A stretch of DNA of 64,000 nt from JBNJGB01 sp051747385 (GCA_051747385.1 JBNJGB010000019.1:1-64000); one strand, 5' to 3'; shown: positions 17,347-27,700, counted from the first letter of the stretch. The notes: a model not told the origin generated them from the letters alone. A program made the numbers and translations.

Positions 17347-18759
17347 TCAGCCGTTCACGCGTCCGTGCAGGCTGACCGCTTCCGGCCACGCGGCGGCGAC
17401 GACGAGCAGAACGAGGCCTGCGGCCAGGACGATGATTGGGACGAGGGACGGTCGGACCGCAGACGGCGCGTGGTGTGCCAATGAAGGCCGCAGCAGGCGC
17501 AGGTACGCGAAGAGGCCCAGGGCGCTGGTTGCGAGGAGGGTCAGGGGGAGCGCGAGCTGGGCTCCGGAGAGGGAGGCGGAGAGGAGGTAGAGCTTGCCCG
17601 TGAAGCCGGCGGTCAGGGGGAGGCCGGCGAGGGACAGGAGGGCGACGAGGAAGGGGATGGCGATGGAGGGGCGGTTCCAGAGGAGGCCGTTGAGGTCGGT
17701 GTTGTGGCGCAGCTCGGGGTGGGTGGGGGTTGAGAGGGCCGAGAGGGCTCCGAAAGCGGTCAGGGCCGTGAGGACGTAGGCGGTCAGGTAGTAGGTGGCC
17801 GCCGGGGTGGCCAGGTCGGTCGGGGAGAGGATGGCCACCAGGAGGTAGCCGAGGTGGGCCACGGAGGACCAGGCGAGGAGGCGCTTGGGGTCGTCCTGGC
17901 GGAGGGCGAGGAGGTTGCCTCCGAGCATGGAGGCGATGGCCACGGCGGCGATGGGGGCGTAGAGGGGACCGTCCGGGGCGGTGGCCGGCTGGAGGTGGCG
18001 GATGAGCGGGGCCGCGGCGGCGGCCTTGGATACCGTGGCGATGAAGGCCGTCGTGGGGGCCGGGGCGCCGCGGTAGACGTCGGCGGTCCACCAGTGGAAG
18101 GGGACCAGGGCCAGCTTGAAGCCGAAGCCGACGAGGACGAGCGTCAGGCCGGCCCAGGAGAGGACGGAGCCCGGCGAGGTGGTGAGGGTGGCGACGAGCT
18201 CGGGGAGCGAGAGCGTGCCCGTGGCGGCGTAGAGCAGGGCGCCGCCGAAGAGGAGGAAGGCCGACGCAGCGGCGGCCAGGACGAGGTACTTCATGCCCGC
18301 GTCGAGGGAGGGCTTGTCGTCACGCGTGTAGGCGATGAGGCCGTAGAGGCCGACGGAGAGGGTCTCGAGGCCCAGGAACAGGGCTGCGAAGTGGTCCGCG
18401 GAGGCCAGGAAGAGGGCTCCCAGGGTCGAGACGAGGACCAGGACGTAGGCCTCCTCGGGGGGCTCGTCTCGTTGGGACAGGTAGCCGTGGAAGAAGACGG
18501 TGCACGCGAAGGCGGCGGCCAGGATGAGGCCCTGGAGGTACAGGGTGAGGTCGTCCGGAGAGGCCAGGGGCGTGACCTGGCGGGGGGCGACCTCGGCGGC
18601 GAAGGGCAGGGCGGCGGCGGCCAGGGCCAGGACGGCGGCCGTGGCCGTGGCGGTGGCGCCGTGGTGACGCCGGGCGGCGATGCCTAGCAGCACCAGGACG
18701 GCGCCCGCGCCGAGGACGATGAGCGGTGCGATGGCCTGGAGGTCGGCGGTGGTGATCAC
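17347..18759 (-). CDS. nuoN: NADH-quinone oxidoreductase subunit N
   Basis: NuoN is one of the three antiporter-like membrane subunits that pump protons in complex I. The 470-aa protein is almost entirely transmembrane helix. It shows the family's proton-path motifs, for example GLETLSVGLYGLIAYTRDD and the Lys-containing helix GFGFKLALVPFHWWTADVYRGAP. The GTG start at 18759 overlaps the nuoM stop (GTGA) and has GGAGGTGCC upstream. It is the last gene of the nuo operon; no clear terminator is visible before the TIR-SAVED gene. Confidence 0.96.
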   Translation of the reverse strand: MITTADLQAIAPLIVLGAGAVLVLLGIAARRHHGATATATAAVLALAAAALPFAAEVAPRQVTPLASPDDLTLYLQGLILAAAFACTVFFHGYLSQRDEPPEEAYVLVLVSTLGALFLASADHFAALFLGLETLSVGLYGLIAYTRDDKPSLDAGMKYLVLAAAASAFLLFGGALLYAATGTLSLPELVATLTTSPGSVLSWAGLTLVLVGFGFKLALVPFHWWTADVYRGAPAPTTAFIATVSKAAAAAPLIRHLQPATAPDGPLYAPIAAVAIASMLGGNLLALRQDDPKRLLAWSSVAHLGYLLVAILSPTDLATPAATYYLTAYVLTALTAFGALSALSTPTHPELRHNTDLNGLLWNRPSIAIPFLVALLSLAGLPLTAGFTGKLYLLSASLSGAQLALPLTLLATSALGLFAYLRLLRPSLAHHAPSAVRPSLVPIIVLAAGLVLLVVAAAWPEAVSLHGRVNG

Positions 18760-20231
18760 GGGGCACCTCCTGCCAAGCGGGCGAGGGTGGGGGCCACGGC
18801 GTCGAAGACCGGCTGCGGGTTCAGGCCCAGCCAGACCAGCAGGGCGATCATGACGCCGAGGACGAGGACCTCCCGGGCGGTGAGGTCGGGGAACGTCCAC
18901 GGTTCGGCGGGGGAGCCGTGGAAGGTCCGCTGGAAGAAGCGCAGCGCGTAGACGGTGGCGAGGACCATGCCCCCGACGGCGAAGGCGGTGGCCACGGGGG
19001 CGGCCTGCCAGGCGCCCAGCAGGATGACGAACTCGGCGACGAAGGACGCCAGGCCGGGGAGGCCCAGGGCGGCCATGGCCAGGACCAGGCCGGCGGCGCC
19101 CATGCGCGGCGCCACGGTCCAGAGGCGGCCGAAGTGGCCCAGGTCGCGGGTGTGGGTGCGCTCGATGAGCATGCCGGCCAGGACGAAGAGGCCTCCCGTG
19201 GCCAGGCCGTGCGCGACCATCTGGAAGACCACGCCCTGGTGGAGGAGGTGGGCGTTGGCGCCGGCCAGGAGGGCGGCGTAGACGCCCAGCAGCACGAAGC
19301 CCATGTGGCTGACGCTCGTGTAGGCGATGAGGCGCTTCAGGTCGGTCTGCCCGAACGCCTGGACGGCGCCGTAGAGGACTCCCGCGGCGCCCAGGGCGGT
19401 CATGGCCGGGGCGATGTCGGCCGAGGCCTCCGGGAACAGGGGCAGCGCGAAGCGGAGCAGGCCGTAGGCGCCGGTCTTGAGGAGCAGGCCTGCCAGGATG
19501 ACGCTGCCGGCGGTGGGGGCCTCGCCGTGGGCGTCGGGGAGCCACGTGTGGAACGGCACCGCTGGGAGCTTCACCACGAAGGCCGCGACGAAGCCCATCA
19601 TGCACCAGAAGGCGCCGGCGGGCGGGAACGTGGTGCCCATGAGGTCCTCGTAGTCGAAGGAGGGCGCGCCGGTGGCGTCGCGGTGCAGGAAGGCCAGGGC
19701 GACGATGGCGCCGAACATCAGCAGCCCGGACGCCTGCGTGAACAGGAAGAACTTCGTCGCCGCGTAGACCCGGTGCTCGTGTCCCCAGATGCCGATGAGC
19801 AGGTACATGGGAACCAGCATCAGCTCCCAGAAGAGGTAGAAGACGAACAGGTCCAGCGCCAGGAATACCCCGACGATGCCGCCCAGGACCCACAGCAGGT
19901 TCAGGTGGAAGAAGCCGACCTTCTCCTCGATGGCGGTCCACGAGGCGCCCACGGCGAGCAGCCCCAGGACGAGGGTGAGGGCCACGAGGACGGCGCTCAG
20001 GCCGTCCAGACCCAGGTGGACCGAGACGCCCAGGTCGGGGATCCACGGGGTCTGCCACTCGGCCAGCCAGGGGCCGTCCACTGCGCCGCCCTGCCAGACG
20101 GTGACCAGGAGCACGAAGTCTGCGGCCAGGGCCAGGAGGGCCGTCCACCGCGCGGCGTTCGGGTGAACCCGTCCGGCGGCCAGCGCGAGCAGGCCTCCGA
20201 GGAGCGGGATGGCGATGAGGGCTGCCAGCAT
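18756..20231 (-). CDS. nuoM: NADH-quinone oxidoreductase subunit M
   Basis: Second antiporter-like subunit of complex I, 491 aa. Family signatures include FYLFWELMLVPMYLLIG (with the conserved membrane Glu), VKLPAVPFHTWLPDAHGEAP (with the membrane Lys) and DLKRLIAYTSVSHMGF. About 14 hydrophobic segments are visible. The ATG at 20231 overlaps the nuoL stop by one base. The very long open frame continuing upstream on this strand is a GC-rich shadow of nuoL and is not used. Confidence 0.97.
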   Translation of the reverse strand: MLAALIAIPLLGGLLALAAGRVHPNAARWTALLALAADFVLLVTVWQGGAVDGPWLAEWQTPWIPDLGVSVHLGLDGLSAVLVALTLVLGLLAVGASWTAIEEKVGFFHLNLLWVLGGIVGVFLALDLFVFYLFWELMLVPMYLLIGIWGHEHRVYAATKFFLFTQASGLLMFGAIVALAFLHRDATGAPSFDYEDLMGTTFPPAGAFWCMMGFVAAFVVKLPAVPFHTWLPDAHGEAPTAGSVILAGLLLKTGAYGLLRFALPLFPEASADIAPAMTALGAAGVLYGAVQAFGQTDLKRLIAYTSVSHMGFVLLGVYAALLAGANAHLLHQGVVFQMVAHGLATGGLFVLAGMLIERTHTRDLGHFGRLWTVAPRMGAAGLVLAMAALGLPGLASFVAEFVILLGAWQAAPVATAFAVGGMVLATVYALRFFQRTFHGSPAEPWTFPDLTAREVLVLGVMIALLVWLGLNPQPVFDAVAPTLARLAGGAP

Positions 20232-22084
20232 CACGAGACGAGCACCAGGGTGAGGAGGAGGACCGCGCCCGTCGCCAGGCCGGCGGCGTACCAGCGCAGG
20301 CGGCCGGTCTGGGTCGCGCGCATCATGCGGTGGCCCCCGCGCGCGAGGGCCGCGATGGCGCGGGGCGGCAGGTCGAGGACGTCGCTCCGGTTGAGGCGCG
20401 CGAAGGCCGCCAGGGGGCGCACCAGCAGGAAGTCGTAGGCCCGGTCGAAGCCCCAGCCGGAGGCCCACAGGCGCTCCAGGGCGTGCGGGACCGGCAGGCG
20501 CTGCCGGCTGCCCGGGCGGAAGAGGAGCCACGCGGCGGCGATGCCCAGGAGGCTCACGCCGCCGGCGACGATCTCCATGACGAGCTTCGCGCCGTGCGGG
20601 GCGTCGCCGTGGGCGGCGGCCTCGGGGAAGACGTCCGCGAGGAGCGGGGCCGGGTCGAGGAGGCCTCCGGCGAGCGACAGCACGCCCAGCACGACCAGCG
20701 GGAAGAGCAGGGCGTTGCTCGGCGTGCGGTCCGGCTCGGGGCCCTCTGTGCCCAGGAAGGCGACGAAGACCGCGCGGAAGATGTAGACCGCCGTGAGGAA
20801 GGCGCCGAGGAGGCCGACGGCCCAGAGAAGCTCGCCGCCTGCCGGGGCGGTCCAGGCGCGCCACAGGATGAGGTCCTTGGACCAGAAGCCCGCCGTGATG
20901 AAGGGGAAGCCCGCGAGGGCCGCGGAGCCCGCCAGGAAGGTCCAGAAGGTCACGAGGAGCTTCTTGCGGAGGCCGCCCATGCGGAAGATGTCGTGCTCGT
21001 GGTGGAGCGTGTGGATGAGCACGCCCGCGCCCAGGAAGAGGAGCGCCTTGAAGAACGCGTGGGTGACCAGGTGGAAGATGGCCGCGGAGTACGCGCCCAC
21101 GCCCAGGCCCAGGAACATGTAGCCCAGCTGGCTGATGGTCGAGTAGGCGAGGATGCGCTTGATGTCGCGCTGGGCCAGGGCGGCGAAGGCGGCCATGAGG
21201 AGGGTGGCGGCGCCGACGACGGCTACGGCGGTCATGACGGCGGGGGCCAGCTCGAACAGGCCGTGGGTGCGGGCGACGAGGTAGACGCCGGCGGTGACCA
21301 TGGTGGCGGCGTGGATGAGCGCGCTGACCGGCGTGGGGCCGGCCATGGCATCCGGGAGCCACGTCTGGAGGGGGAGCTGGGCGGACTTGCCCACGGCGCC
21401 GGCGAAGAGCAGGGCGGCGGCGAGGGTGGGCGTCGTGGCGCCCTCGGTCCAGGCGACGTCTGCGCGGGCCAGGACGTCGGCGATGCGCAGGGTGCCGAGC
21501 TCCTGGAAGAGGAGGAACAGCCCCACGGCCATGGCGGCGTCGCCCACGCGGGTGACGACGAAGGCCTTGCGGGCGGCGCGGGCGTTGTCCTCGTCCTCGT
21601 ACCAGAAGCCGATGAGCAGGAAGGAGCACAGGCCCACGCCCTCCCAGCCCAGGTAGAGCAGCAGCAGGTCGTCGGCCAGGACGAGCACCAGCATCGAGGC
21701 CACGAAGAGGTTCATGGACGCGAAGAACCGCCCGTAGGAGCGGTCCTCCCACATGAACGCCAGGGAGTAGATGTGGATGAGCGCGCCGACGCCCGTGACG
21801 ACGTGCATCATCACCAGGGAGAGGCCGTCCAGCTGGAAGGCGGCGTCGGCCTGGAAGCCCGCCACGTCGAACCAGTGCCAGAGGAACTGGCGGACCCCGT
21901 TCGCGTCCGCGGGAAGCTCCGTGAAGAAGCCCCAGGTGACGACGGCGGCCGCGGCGGCGGAGGCCAGGACGGAGCCCACGCCCACCGGGGCCACCACGGG
22001 CCGTGGCAGGCGCCGGCCGAGGAAGGCCAGGATGAGGAACCCCAGCAGGGGCAGCGCGACGACGGTCCAGAGGAGGCCGATCAC
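20231..22084 (-). CDS. nuoL: NADH-quinone oxidoreductase subunit L
   Basis: Largest antiporter-like subunit, 617 aa. Signatures include YLGWEGVGLCSFLLIGFWYE, SAQLPLQTWLPDAMAGPTP, DIKRILAYSTISQLGYMFLG and HAFFKALLFLGAGVLIH. The C-terminal part carries the long lateral helix region and a final membrane anchor (about 595-615). The GTG start at 22084 overlaps the nuoK stop (GTGA) and is preceded by GGAGGTACC, a good ribosome binding site. Confidence 0.97.
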   Translation of the reverse strand: MIGLLWTVVALPLLGFLILAFLGRRLPRPVVAPVGVGSVLASAAAAAVVTWGFFTELPADANGVRQFLWHWFDVAGFQADAAFQLDGLSLVMMHVVTGVGALIHIYSLAFMWEDRSYGRFFASMNLFVASMLVLVLADDLLLLYLGWEGVGLCSFLLIGFWYEDEDNARAARKAFVVTRVGDAAMAVGLFLLFQELGTLRIADVLARADVAWTEGATTPTLAAALLFAGAVGKSAQLPLQTWLPDAMAGPTPVSALIHAATMVTAGVYLVARTHGLFELAPAVMTAVAVVGAATLLMAAFAALAQRDIKRILAYSTISQLGYMFLGLGVGAYSAAIFHLVTHAFFKALLFLGAGVLIHTLHHEHDIFRMGGLRKKLLVTFWTFLAGSAALAGFPFITAGFWSKDLILWRAWTAPAGGELLWAVGLLGAFLTAVYIFRAVFVAFLGTEGPEPDRTPSNALLFPLVVLGVLSLAGGLLDPAPLLADVFPEAAAHGDAPHGAKLVMEIVAGGVSLLGIAAAWLLFRPGSRQRLPVPHALERLWASGWGFDRAYDFLLVRPLAAFARLNRSDVLDLPPRAIAALARGGHRMMRATQTGRLRWYAAGLATGAVLLLTLVLVS

Positions 22085-22425
22085 GGCGGTACCTCCTCGT
22101 CGCCCTCTCCGAGCGGGGACGACTGGTTCCAGGAGGCGATGGCGTCGGCGTCGAGGCTGGGCTCGTGCCGGTGGATGCGCAGGATGAGCGCCAGGCCGAC
22201 GGCCACCTCCGCGGCGGCCATGGCCAGGATGAGCAGGAACATGGACTGCCCGTCCGGCTCCGCCCAGCGCGCGCCCGCGGCGATGAAGGCCAGGCCGCTC
22301 GCGTTCAGCATCACCTCGATGGACAGCAGCATGAAGAGGAGGTTCCGGCGCACCAGGAGGCCCGCAAGCCCCATCGCGAACAGGAGCGCGGCCAGGCCGA
22401 GGACGTGCTCGATGGGCACGGTCAT
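22081..22425 (-). CDS. nuoK: NADH-quinone oxidoreductase subunit K
   Basis: Small three-helix complex I subunit, 114 aa, slightly longer than the usual 100 because of a hydrophilic C-terminal tail. The core RRNLLFMLLSIEVMLNASGL and AAAEVAVGLALIL contains the two conserved membrane glutamates of the NuoK proton path. ATG at 22425 overlaps the nuoJ stop (ATGA). Confidence 0.96.
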   Translation of the reverse strand: MTVPIEHVLGLAALLFAMGLAGLLVRRNLLFMLLSIEVMLNASGLAFIAAGARWAEPDGQSMFLLILAMAAAEVAVGLALILRIHRHEPSLDADAIASWNQSSPLGEGDEEVPP

Positions 22426-22916
22426 CGCTCGTCCCTCCTGCCGAGGTGGTACGCCGCGACCAGGCCGGCAAGGAGGAGCATGGAGGCCATCTCCACGGCC
22501 AGCATCCACGGGCCCATCAGCTGCACGCCCACGGCCTTGGGCGGGACCTCCTGCATCGCGGTGGCCGGGAAGTCGGCGCCCCAGAGGAGCCAGCCCATCT
22601 CCCCGGCCAGGACCAGCGTGAGCAGGGCCGGGAAGGCCCAGGTCCGCGGGGAGTACAGGTGCGCCGGGGCGCCCGTCTCGTCCTGGCCCAGGCGGAGCAG
22701 CATCACCACGAAGATGAAGAGCACCATGATGGCGCCCGCGTAGACGATGACCTCGAGCGCGGCGACGAAGGGCGCGCCCAGCGTGAACATCACCACCGCC
22801 GTCGCGAAGAGCGACACGACCAGGTTCAGCAGCGCGTGCACCGCGTTGGCGCGCGTGAGCGCCACCCCGGTCGCCAGGACCGCCACGGCGGCGGCGATGT
22901 AGAACGCCACGATCAT
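22422..22916 (-). CDS. nuoJ: NADH-quinone oxidoreductase subunit J
   Basis: Membrane subunit with about five helices, 164 aa. The segment ALEVIVYAGAIMVLFIFVVMLL is the NuoJ hallmark (conserved Tyr and pi-bulge helix linked to quinone-site coupling). The ATG at 22916 has GGAGG 11 bp upstream; a GTG at 22928 would add four residues. It is separated from nuoI by a 325-bp repeat-filled gap, the only real break inside the nuo operon. Confidence 0.95.
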   Translation of the reverse strand: MIVAFYIAAAVAVLATGVALTRANAVHALLNLVVSLFATAVVMFTLGAPFVAALEVIVYAGAIMVLFIFVVMLLRLGQDETGAPAHLYSPRTWAFPALLTLVLAGEMGWLLWGADFPATAMQEVPPKAVGVQLMGPWMLAVEMASMLLLAGLVAAYHLGRRDER

Positions 22917-23241
22917 CGCTTCTCGCACCTCCCCGTGCCGAAACGTGGACGTGGACGTGGACGTGGACGTGGTCGGCGTGGCGGGCCCGAGCGTCGCGGG
23001 CCGTCCTCCGTGAGTAGGTTTGACCCCTCTTGCTGGAGCGGCTGCGTCCCCGCCGGCGAACGGCGGTCCGAAAAGTGAGAAGTGAGTAGGTTTGACCCCA
23101 CCCGGGGCGCCGGCGTCCCCGCCGGCGAACGGCGGTCCGAAAAGTGAGAAGTGAGTAGGTTTGACCCCACTTCCCCGCAGGCCCTTCCCCTTTGCGTCTT
23201 CGCGTCTTTGCGCGAGCCCAATGTCGTGGCGAGGTGTCGTG
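22917..23241 (-). repeat. Repeat-filled gap between nuoI and nuoJ: 69-bp palindromic tandem repeats plus GTGGAC hexamer run
   Basis: No gene is visible. About 22945-22972 is a run of the hexamer ACGTGG. GTGAGTAGGTTTGACCCC then occurs three times (23010, 23082, 23151), and the stretch containing CCGCCGGCGAACGGCGG twice (23045-23081, 23114-23150), giving near-perfect 69-72 bp units. CCGCCG/CGGCGG can form a stem, as in REP-like elements. The left edge of nuoI is preceded by CCTTTGCGTCTTCGCGTCTT (about 23182-23201), one arm of the dispersed element that also occurs in nuoG, at 33,236 and at 54,871. Confidence 0.85.
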
Positions 23242-23757
23242 TCATGGGAGGAGGCTCCTGACGTCGACGGGTTCGCGCTCTCGCTCGGCCTCGCCTTTGT
23301 CCTTGCCGCCGATGGAGAGGCCGGCGACGCGGTAGAAGTTGTAGTCGTGGTACTTGCCGGGGCCGTCGATGGTGAGGTCCTCCTTGTCGTAGACGAGGGA
23401 GGTGCGGTCGTAGTCCGACATCTCGAAGTCGGGGGTGAGCTGGATGGCGTAGGTGGGGCAGGCCTCCTCGCAGAAGCCGCAGTAGATGCAGCGGGAGAAG
23501 TTGATGCGGAACCACTCGGGGTAGCGGCGGCCGTGCTCGTCCTCGGTGGCCTGCAGGGCGATGCAGTCGACGGGGCAGGCCACGGCGCAGAGGTAGCAGC
23601 CGACGCAACGCTCCTCGCCGTCCGGGTCGCGGGAGAGGATGATGCGGCCGCGCCAGCGGGGGGCCAGCGTCGGCTTCTCCTCCGGGTACTCGACGGTGAC
23701 CTTCTTCCGGAACAGGTACAGGAAGACCAGCCACATGGTGCGCAGGATCGAGGTCAT
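23242..23757 (-). CDS. nuoI: NADH-quinone oxidoreductase subunit I
   Basis: Ferredoxin-like subunit carrying the two 4Fe-4S clusters N6a and N6b. Both CxxCxxCxxxCP motifs are intact: CVGCYLCAVACPVDCI and CIYCGFCEEACPTYAI. Length is 171 aa. The ATG at 23757 overlaps the nuoH stop (ATGA). The Glu/Arg-rich C-terminal tail (KGEAEREREP) is not part of the conserved core. Confidence 0.97.
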   Translation of the reverse strand: MTSILRTMWLVFLYLFRKKVTVEYPEEKPTLAPRWRGRIILSRDPDGEERCVGCYLCAVACPVDCIALQATEDEHGRRYPEWFRINFSRCIYCGFCEEACPTYAIQLTPDFEMSDYDRTSLVYDKEDLTIDGPGKYHDYNFYRVAGLSIGGKDKGEAEREREPVDVRSLLP

Positions 23758-24719
23758 GGCGCGTCCCCCATCGCGAGCTTCACCGCGCCCGTGACCAGCA
23801 GGTTGAGCAGGACGAGCGGGAGCATCAGCTTCCACCCGACCGCCATCAGCTGGTCGTAGCGCGGGCGCGGCAGCGACGCGCGCAGGTGGATGAACAGGAT
23901 GACGAAGGCCAGGGTCTTCAGGCCGAACCAGACCATGGGCGGCAGCCACGGCCCCAGCCAGCCGCCGAAGAAGAGCGTCGTGATGAGCGCGGACATCAGG
24001 ACGATGCCCACGTACTCGCCCACGAAGAACATGCCGAACTTCATGCTCGAGTACTCGGTGTGATAGCCGGCGACCAGCTCGCTCTCGGCCTCGGGGAGGT
24101 CGAAGGGCAGGCGGTGCGTCTCGGCCAGCCCGGCGATGAAGAACACGACGAAGCCCAGGACCTGCGGGACGACGTTCCAGACGTCCCGCTGGGCCTCGAC
24201 GACCTCGCGGAGGCTGAACGAGCCCGTCAGGACCACGACGCCCATGAGCGACAGGCCCATGAAGACCTCGTAGGTCAGCATCTGCGCCGCGGCGCGCATC
24301 CCGCCCAGCAGCGAGTACTTGCTGCGCGACGACCAGCCCGCGAGCACGACGCTGTAGGCCGCCAGGGACGACATGGCGAGGAACCACAGCAGGCCGATGT
24401 TCCAGTCGTCCACGACGCCGATGCCCGGGCCGACGGGGACGACGGCGAAGGACAGGAGCGCCGTGGCCATCACGATGGTCGGCGCCAGGACGAAGACCTT
24501 CTTGTCCGCGAACGGAGGGAGCCAGTCCTCCTTCGTGATGAGCTTGATGGCGTCGGCGATGGGCTGGAACAGGCCCAGCGGCCCGACGCGGTTCGGCCCG
24601 AGCCGGTCCTGGACGAGCCCCAGCCACCGCCGCTCGACCCAGATGAGCCCGGCGGCGAGGGACAGGACCCAGAGCAGGATCCCGCCGATGGTCAGCAGTG
24701 TGGTGGTGGTCTCGGTCAC
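23754..24719 (-). CDS. nuoH: NADH-quinone oxidoreductase subunit H
   Basis: Membrane subunit at the quinone entry site, 321 aa, about eight helices. Hallmarks are ERRWLGLVQDRLGPNRVGP, GLFQPIADAIKLITKEDW and AETHRLPFDLPEAESELVAGY, the conserved acidic loop near the quinone chamber. The GTG start at 24719 overlaps the nuoG stop (GTGA); no strong ribosome binding site is seen, so translation is probably coupled. Confidence 0.96.
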   Translation of the reverse strand: MTETTTTLLTIGGILLWVLSLAAGLIWVERRWLGLVQDRLGPNRVGPLGLFQPIADAIKLITKEDWLPPFADKKVFVLAPTIVMATALLSFAVVPVGPGIGVVDDWNIGLLWFLAMSSLAAYSVVLAGWSSRSKYSLLGGMRAAAQMLTYEVFMGLSLMGVVVLTGSFSLREVVEAQRDVWNVVPQVLGFVVFFIAGLAETHRLPFDLPEAESELVAGYHTEYSSMKFGMFFVGEYVGIVLMSALITTLFFGGWLGPWLPPMVWFGLKTLAFVILFIHLRASLPRPRYDQLMAVGWKLMLPLVLLNLLVTGAVKLAMGDAP

Positions 24720-27700
24720 GGTTCGTTCGTGGACGTGGACGTGGTCGTGGTCGACGCCGGGGCCAGGGAGGCCCGCTCGGGCACGCGAGCCCCGGCGAGC
24801 CCCGGCAGGACGGGGACCCCAGCCACCCCGGCCGGGAGCCCCTCGACAGCCCGAACGGGCAGGGCGTGCTCGCGGTCGTCGAGGCGCAGGGTGACGGTGT
24901 CGCCGAGGCGCTCGGCGTCCTCGCGGGACAGGGCGACGTAGGGCTCCTCGGAGCGCTCCGCGACGCCGGGCGACAGCACGCTCAGCGGGTCCGAGCCGAA
25001 CGTGTGCCACAGGGGCACCACGCGGAACGCGTCGTCGCGGCGGCGGAAGGCCTCGGGGGGCTCCGGCTTCGGAGCCTCGCCCTCCGCGGATTCGAGGAGG
25101 CGGATGCCGGGCTCGCCACCGATGAGCGGCCCCGCGACCTCCTCCTGGAAGCGGTTGAGGGCCTGGATGGAGTTCCACCCGGGCGCCCAGAACTCGTTCA
25201 CGAGGCGGCCGGGCGGGCGCGGGCCCTCCCAGCCCTCCATGGTGTAGACCAGCGGGTCGTTCGGGTCCGCCACCGGCCGCGGCTCGCGGATGGTCCGGTG
25301 CGCGTGCTGCGCGGTGCGGCCCGAGTAGCGGTGGAGCATCCGCGGGTAGCCCTCGCCGTCGGGGGCGCGGTCACCCGGTGCGGGCGAGGCCTCCGGGAGG
25401 CGCGCGAGCAGCGGGATGGCCTTCGCGGCGGCCTTCGTGACGTCCGACAGCCGATGTCCGCCGCCCGAAGAGGGGCGCGCCAAGCCGCCAAGGCGCAAAG
25501 CCGCAGAACTCGCCTCCGGATCAGAGTTGGATAGCCGGTCCGACTCGCCCCCGCCGGTCGTCTGCGAGCCGGGTGTGGCTGGTGCCCCCCTTCCCTTTGC
25601 GTCTTCGCGCCTTTGCGCGAGATCCCCTTGCGCGAGATCGCCTGGGGCAGCCCCGGGCTCCCCTCGAGCCCCCCTTCCCTTTGCGTCTTCGCGCCTTTGC
25701 GCGAGATTTGCTGCGTCCGAGGCGTTGATGCTGCCGGACGGGTGCTGCGAACCACCTTCGCCGGTCGTCTGCGATCGGGGCGTGGCTGGTGCCCCCCTTC
25801 CCTTTGCGTCTTCGCGCCTTTGCGCGAGATTTGCTGCGTCGGAGGCGTTGATGCTGCCGGACGGGTGCTGCGAACCACCTTCGCCGGTCGTCTGCGATCC
25901 GGGCGTGGCTTGTGCCCCCCTTCCCTTTGCGTCTTCGCGCCTTTGCGCGAGATTTGCTGCGTCGGAGGCGTTGATGCTGCCGGACGGGTGCTGCGAACCA
26001 CCTTCGCCGGTCGTCTGCGATCGGGGCGTGGCTTGTGCCCCCCTTCCCTTTGCGTCTTCGCGCCTTTGCGCGAGATTTGCTGCGTCGGAACCAGCGATGC
26101 TGGTCAGCCAGGACCACGCGGGTCGCACCTGCGTCTCGGGGACGAAGACCTGGTGGAAGCGCTGGGCGCGGGCCTCGTGGTTGACCAGGTGGCCGTCGGA
26201 CTCGAAGAGCGTCGCGGTGGGGAGCACGACGTCGGCGTGGGCGGCGACGTCGCTGGCCAGCGAGTCCAGCACGACCAGGTGCGTGGCCTCCGGGCGGCGG
26301 GGGAGGTCGGCCTCCAGGACCACGGCGACGTCGGCCTCGGCGCCCAGCGCGTCCTCGAGGGTGCCGCCGCCGAGCATGGCGAGGCCCAGGGAGTTGCACT
26401 CGGGGACGGTGAAGAAGACCTCCGCGTCCAGGGCGCGCGCGGCGGCGCCGGCGGCGCGGACGACGGCCTCGCTGTGGAGGCTGGCGCCGGAGACCACCAG
26501 GGGGCGCTTCGCGTTCGAGAGGGCCTCGACGATCTCGTTGGCCAGGTCGTCCTTCGGGAGCTGGCCGGCGACGGCGAGGCCGAGGCGCGCGATGTCCTCG
26601 GGGGCCGCGTGCAGGGTTCGGGTGGCGAAGCGGTCCGTGGCGGTGGGGGCCGGCGTGGCCACGTAGAGCGGGCCGTTGTCGTCCTGGATGGCCTCCAGGA
26701 AGGCCGCCGCGTGCCAGGTGCCGACGCCCTGGGTCTCCGCGTGGGCCATCGGCTGGTTGCGGACCGACTGGCGGAGGGCAAGCTCCAGCATGGGCGCGGT
26801 GTTCTGCGCGTCCTCGCCGAGGACCAGGACCGCGTCGCACTTCTCCACGTCGGACAGGGAGGCGCCGCGGGTCCTCCCGAGCTCGTCGAGGACGGCGTCC
26901 ACGGCCCGGGCCTGCGCCTCCGGGACGCCGCGGTGGAAGCGGTCCGGCCCGACCAGCTCGCGGAGGGCGAAGTTGCTCTCCACCGAGGCGCGCGGCGAGC
27001 CGATGCCCACCGCCCGCATGCCGTTCCGCAGCAGCGAGCGCACGCGGTCGAGGGCCTCGTCCGGCTCCAGGGGCTGCGCCGGGCTGTCCGTGCCGCCGGG
27101 GGCGAGGGGGACCGACAGCCGCCGCTCGTGGTCCTGGTACTCGTAGCCGTAGCGGCCCCGGTCGCACAGGAAGTAGCCGTTCACCTCGGAGTGATAGCGG
27201 TTCCGGATGCGCCGGAGGGTGCCGTACCGCTCGCCCGGGGTCGTGTTGCAGCCCACGCCGCAGTGGCCGCACACGGACGGCGCCGTCTGCAGGTCCCACT
27301 TTCGCGTGTAGTGCGCCTTCAGGGACTTGTCCGTGAAGACGCCGGTCGGGCAGACCTCGACCAGGTTGCCGGAGAAGACGCTCTCCAGGGTCCCCTCCGT
27401 GTGGCGGCCGAAGTAGACGTGGTCGTGGGAGGCCAGGGCCGCCAGGTCCCGGTCCTGGGCGTGGTCGTTGTAGAACCGCACGCACCGGTAGCACTGGATG
27501 CAGCGGTTCATCTCGTGGTTGAGGAACGGCCCGAGGTACTGGTTCCGGTGGGTCCGCTTCGAGAACCGATAGCGCCGCCACGCGTGCCCGGTCATCACGG
27601 TCATGTCCTGGAGGTGGCACTCGCCGCCCTCGTCGCACACCGGGCAGTCGTGGGGGTGGTTGGCCATGAGCCACTCGATGACCGCGGCGCGGAACCGCTC

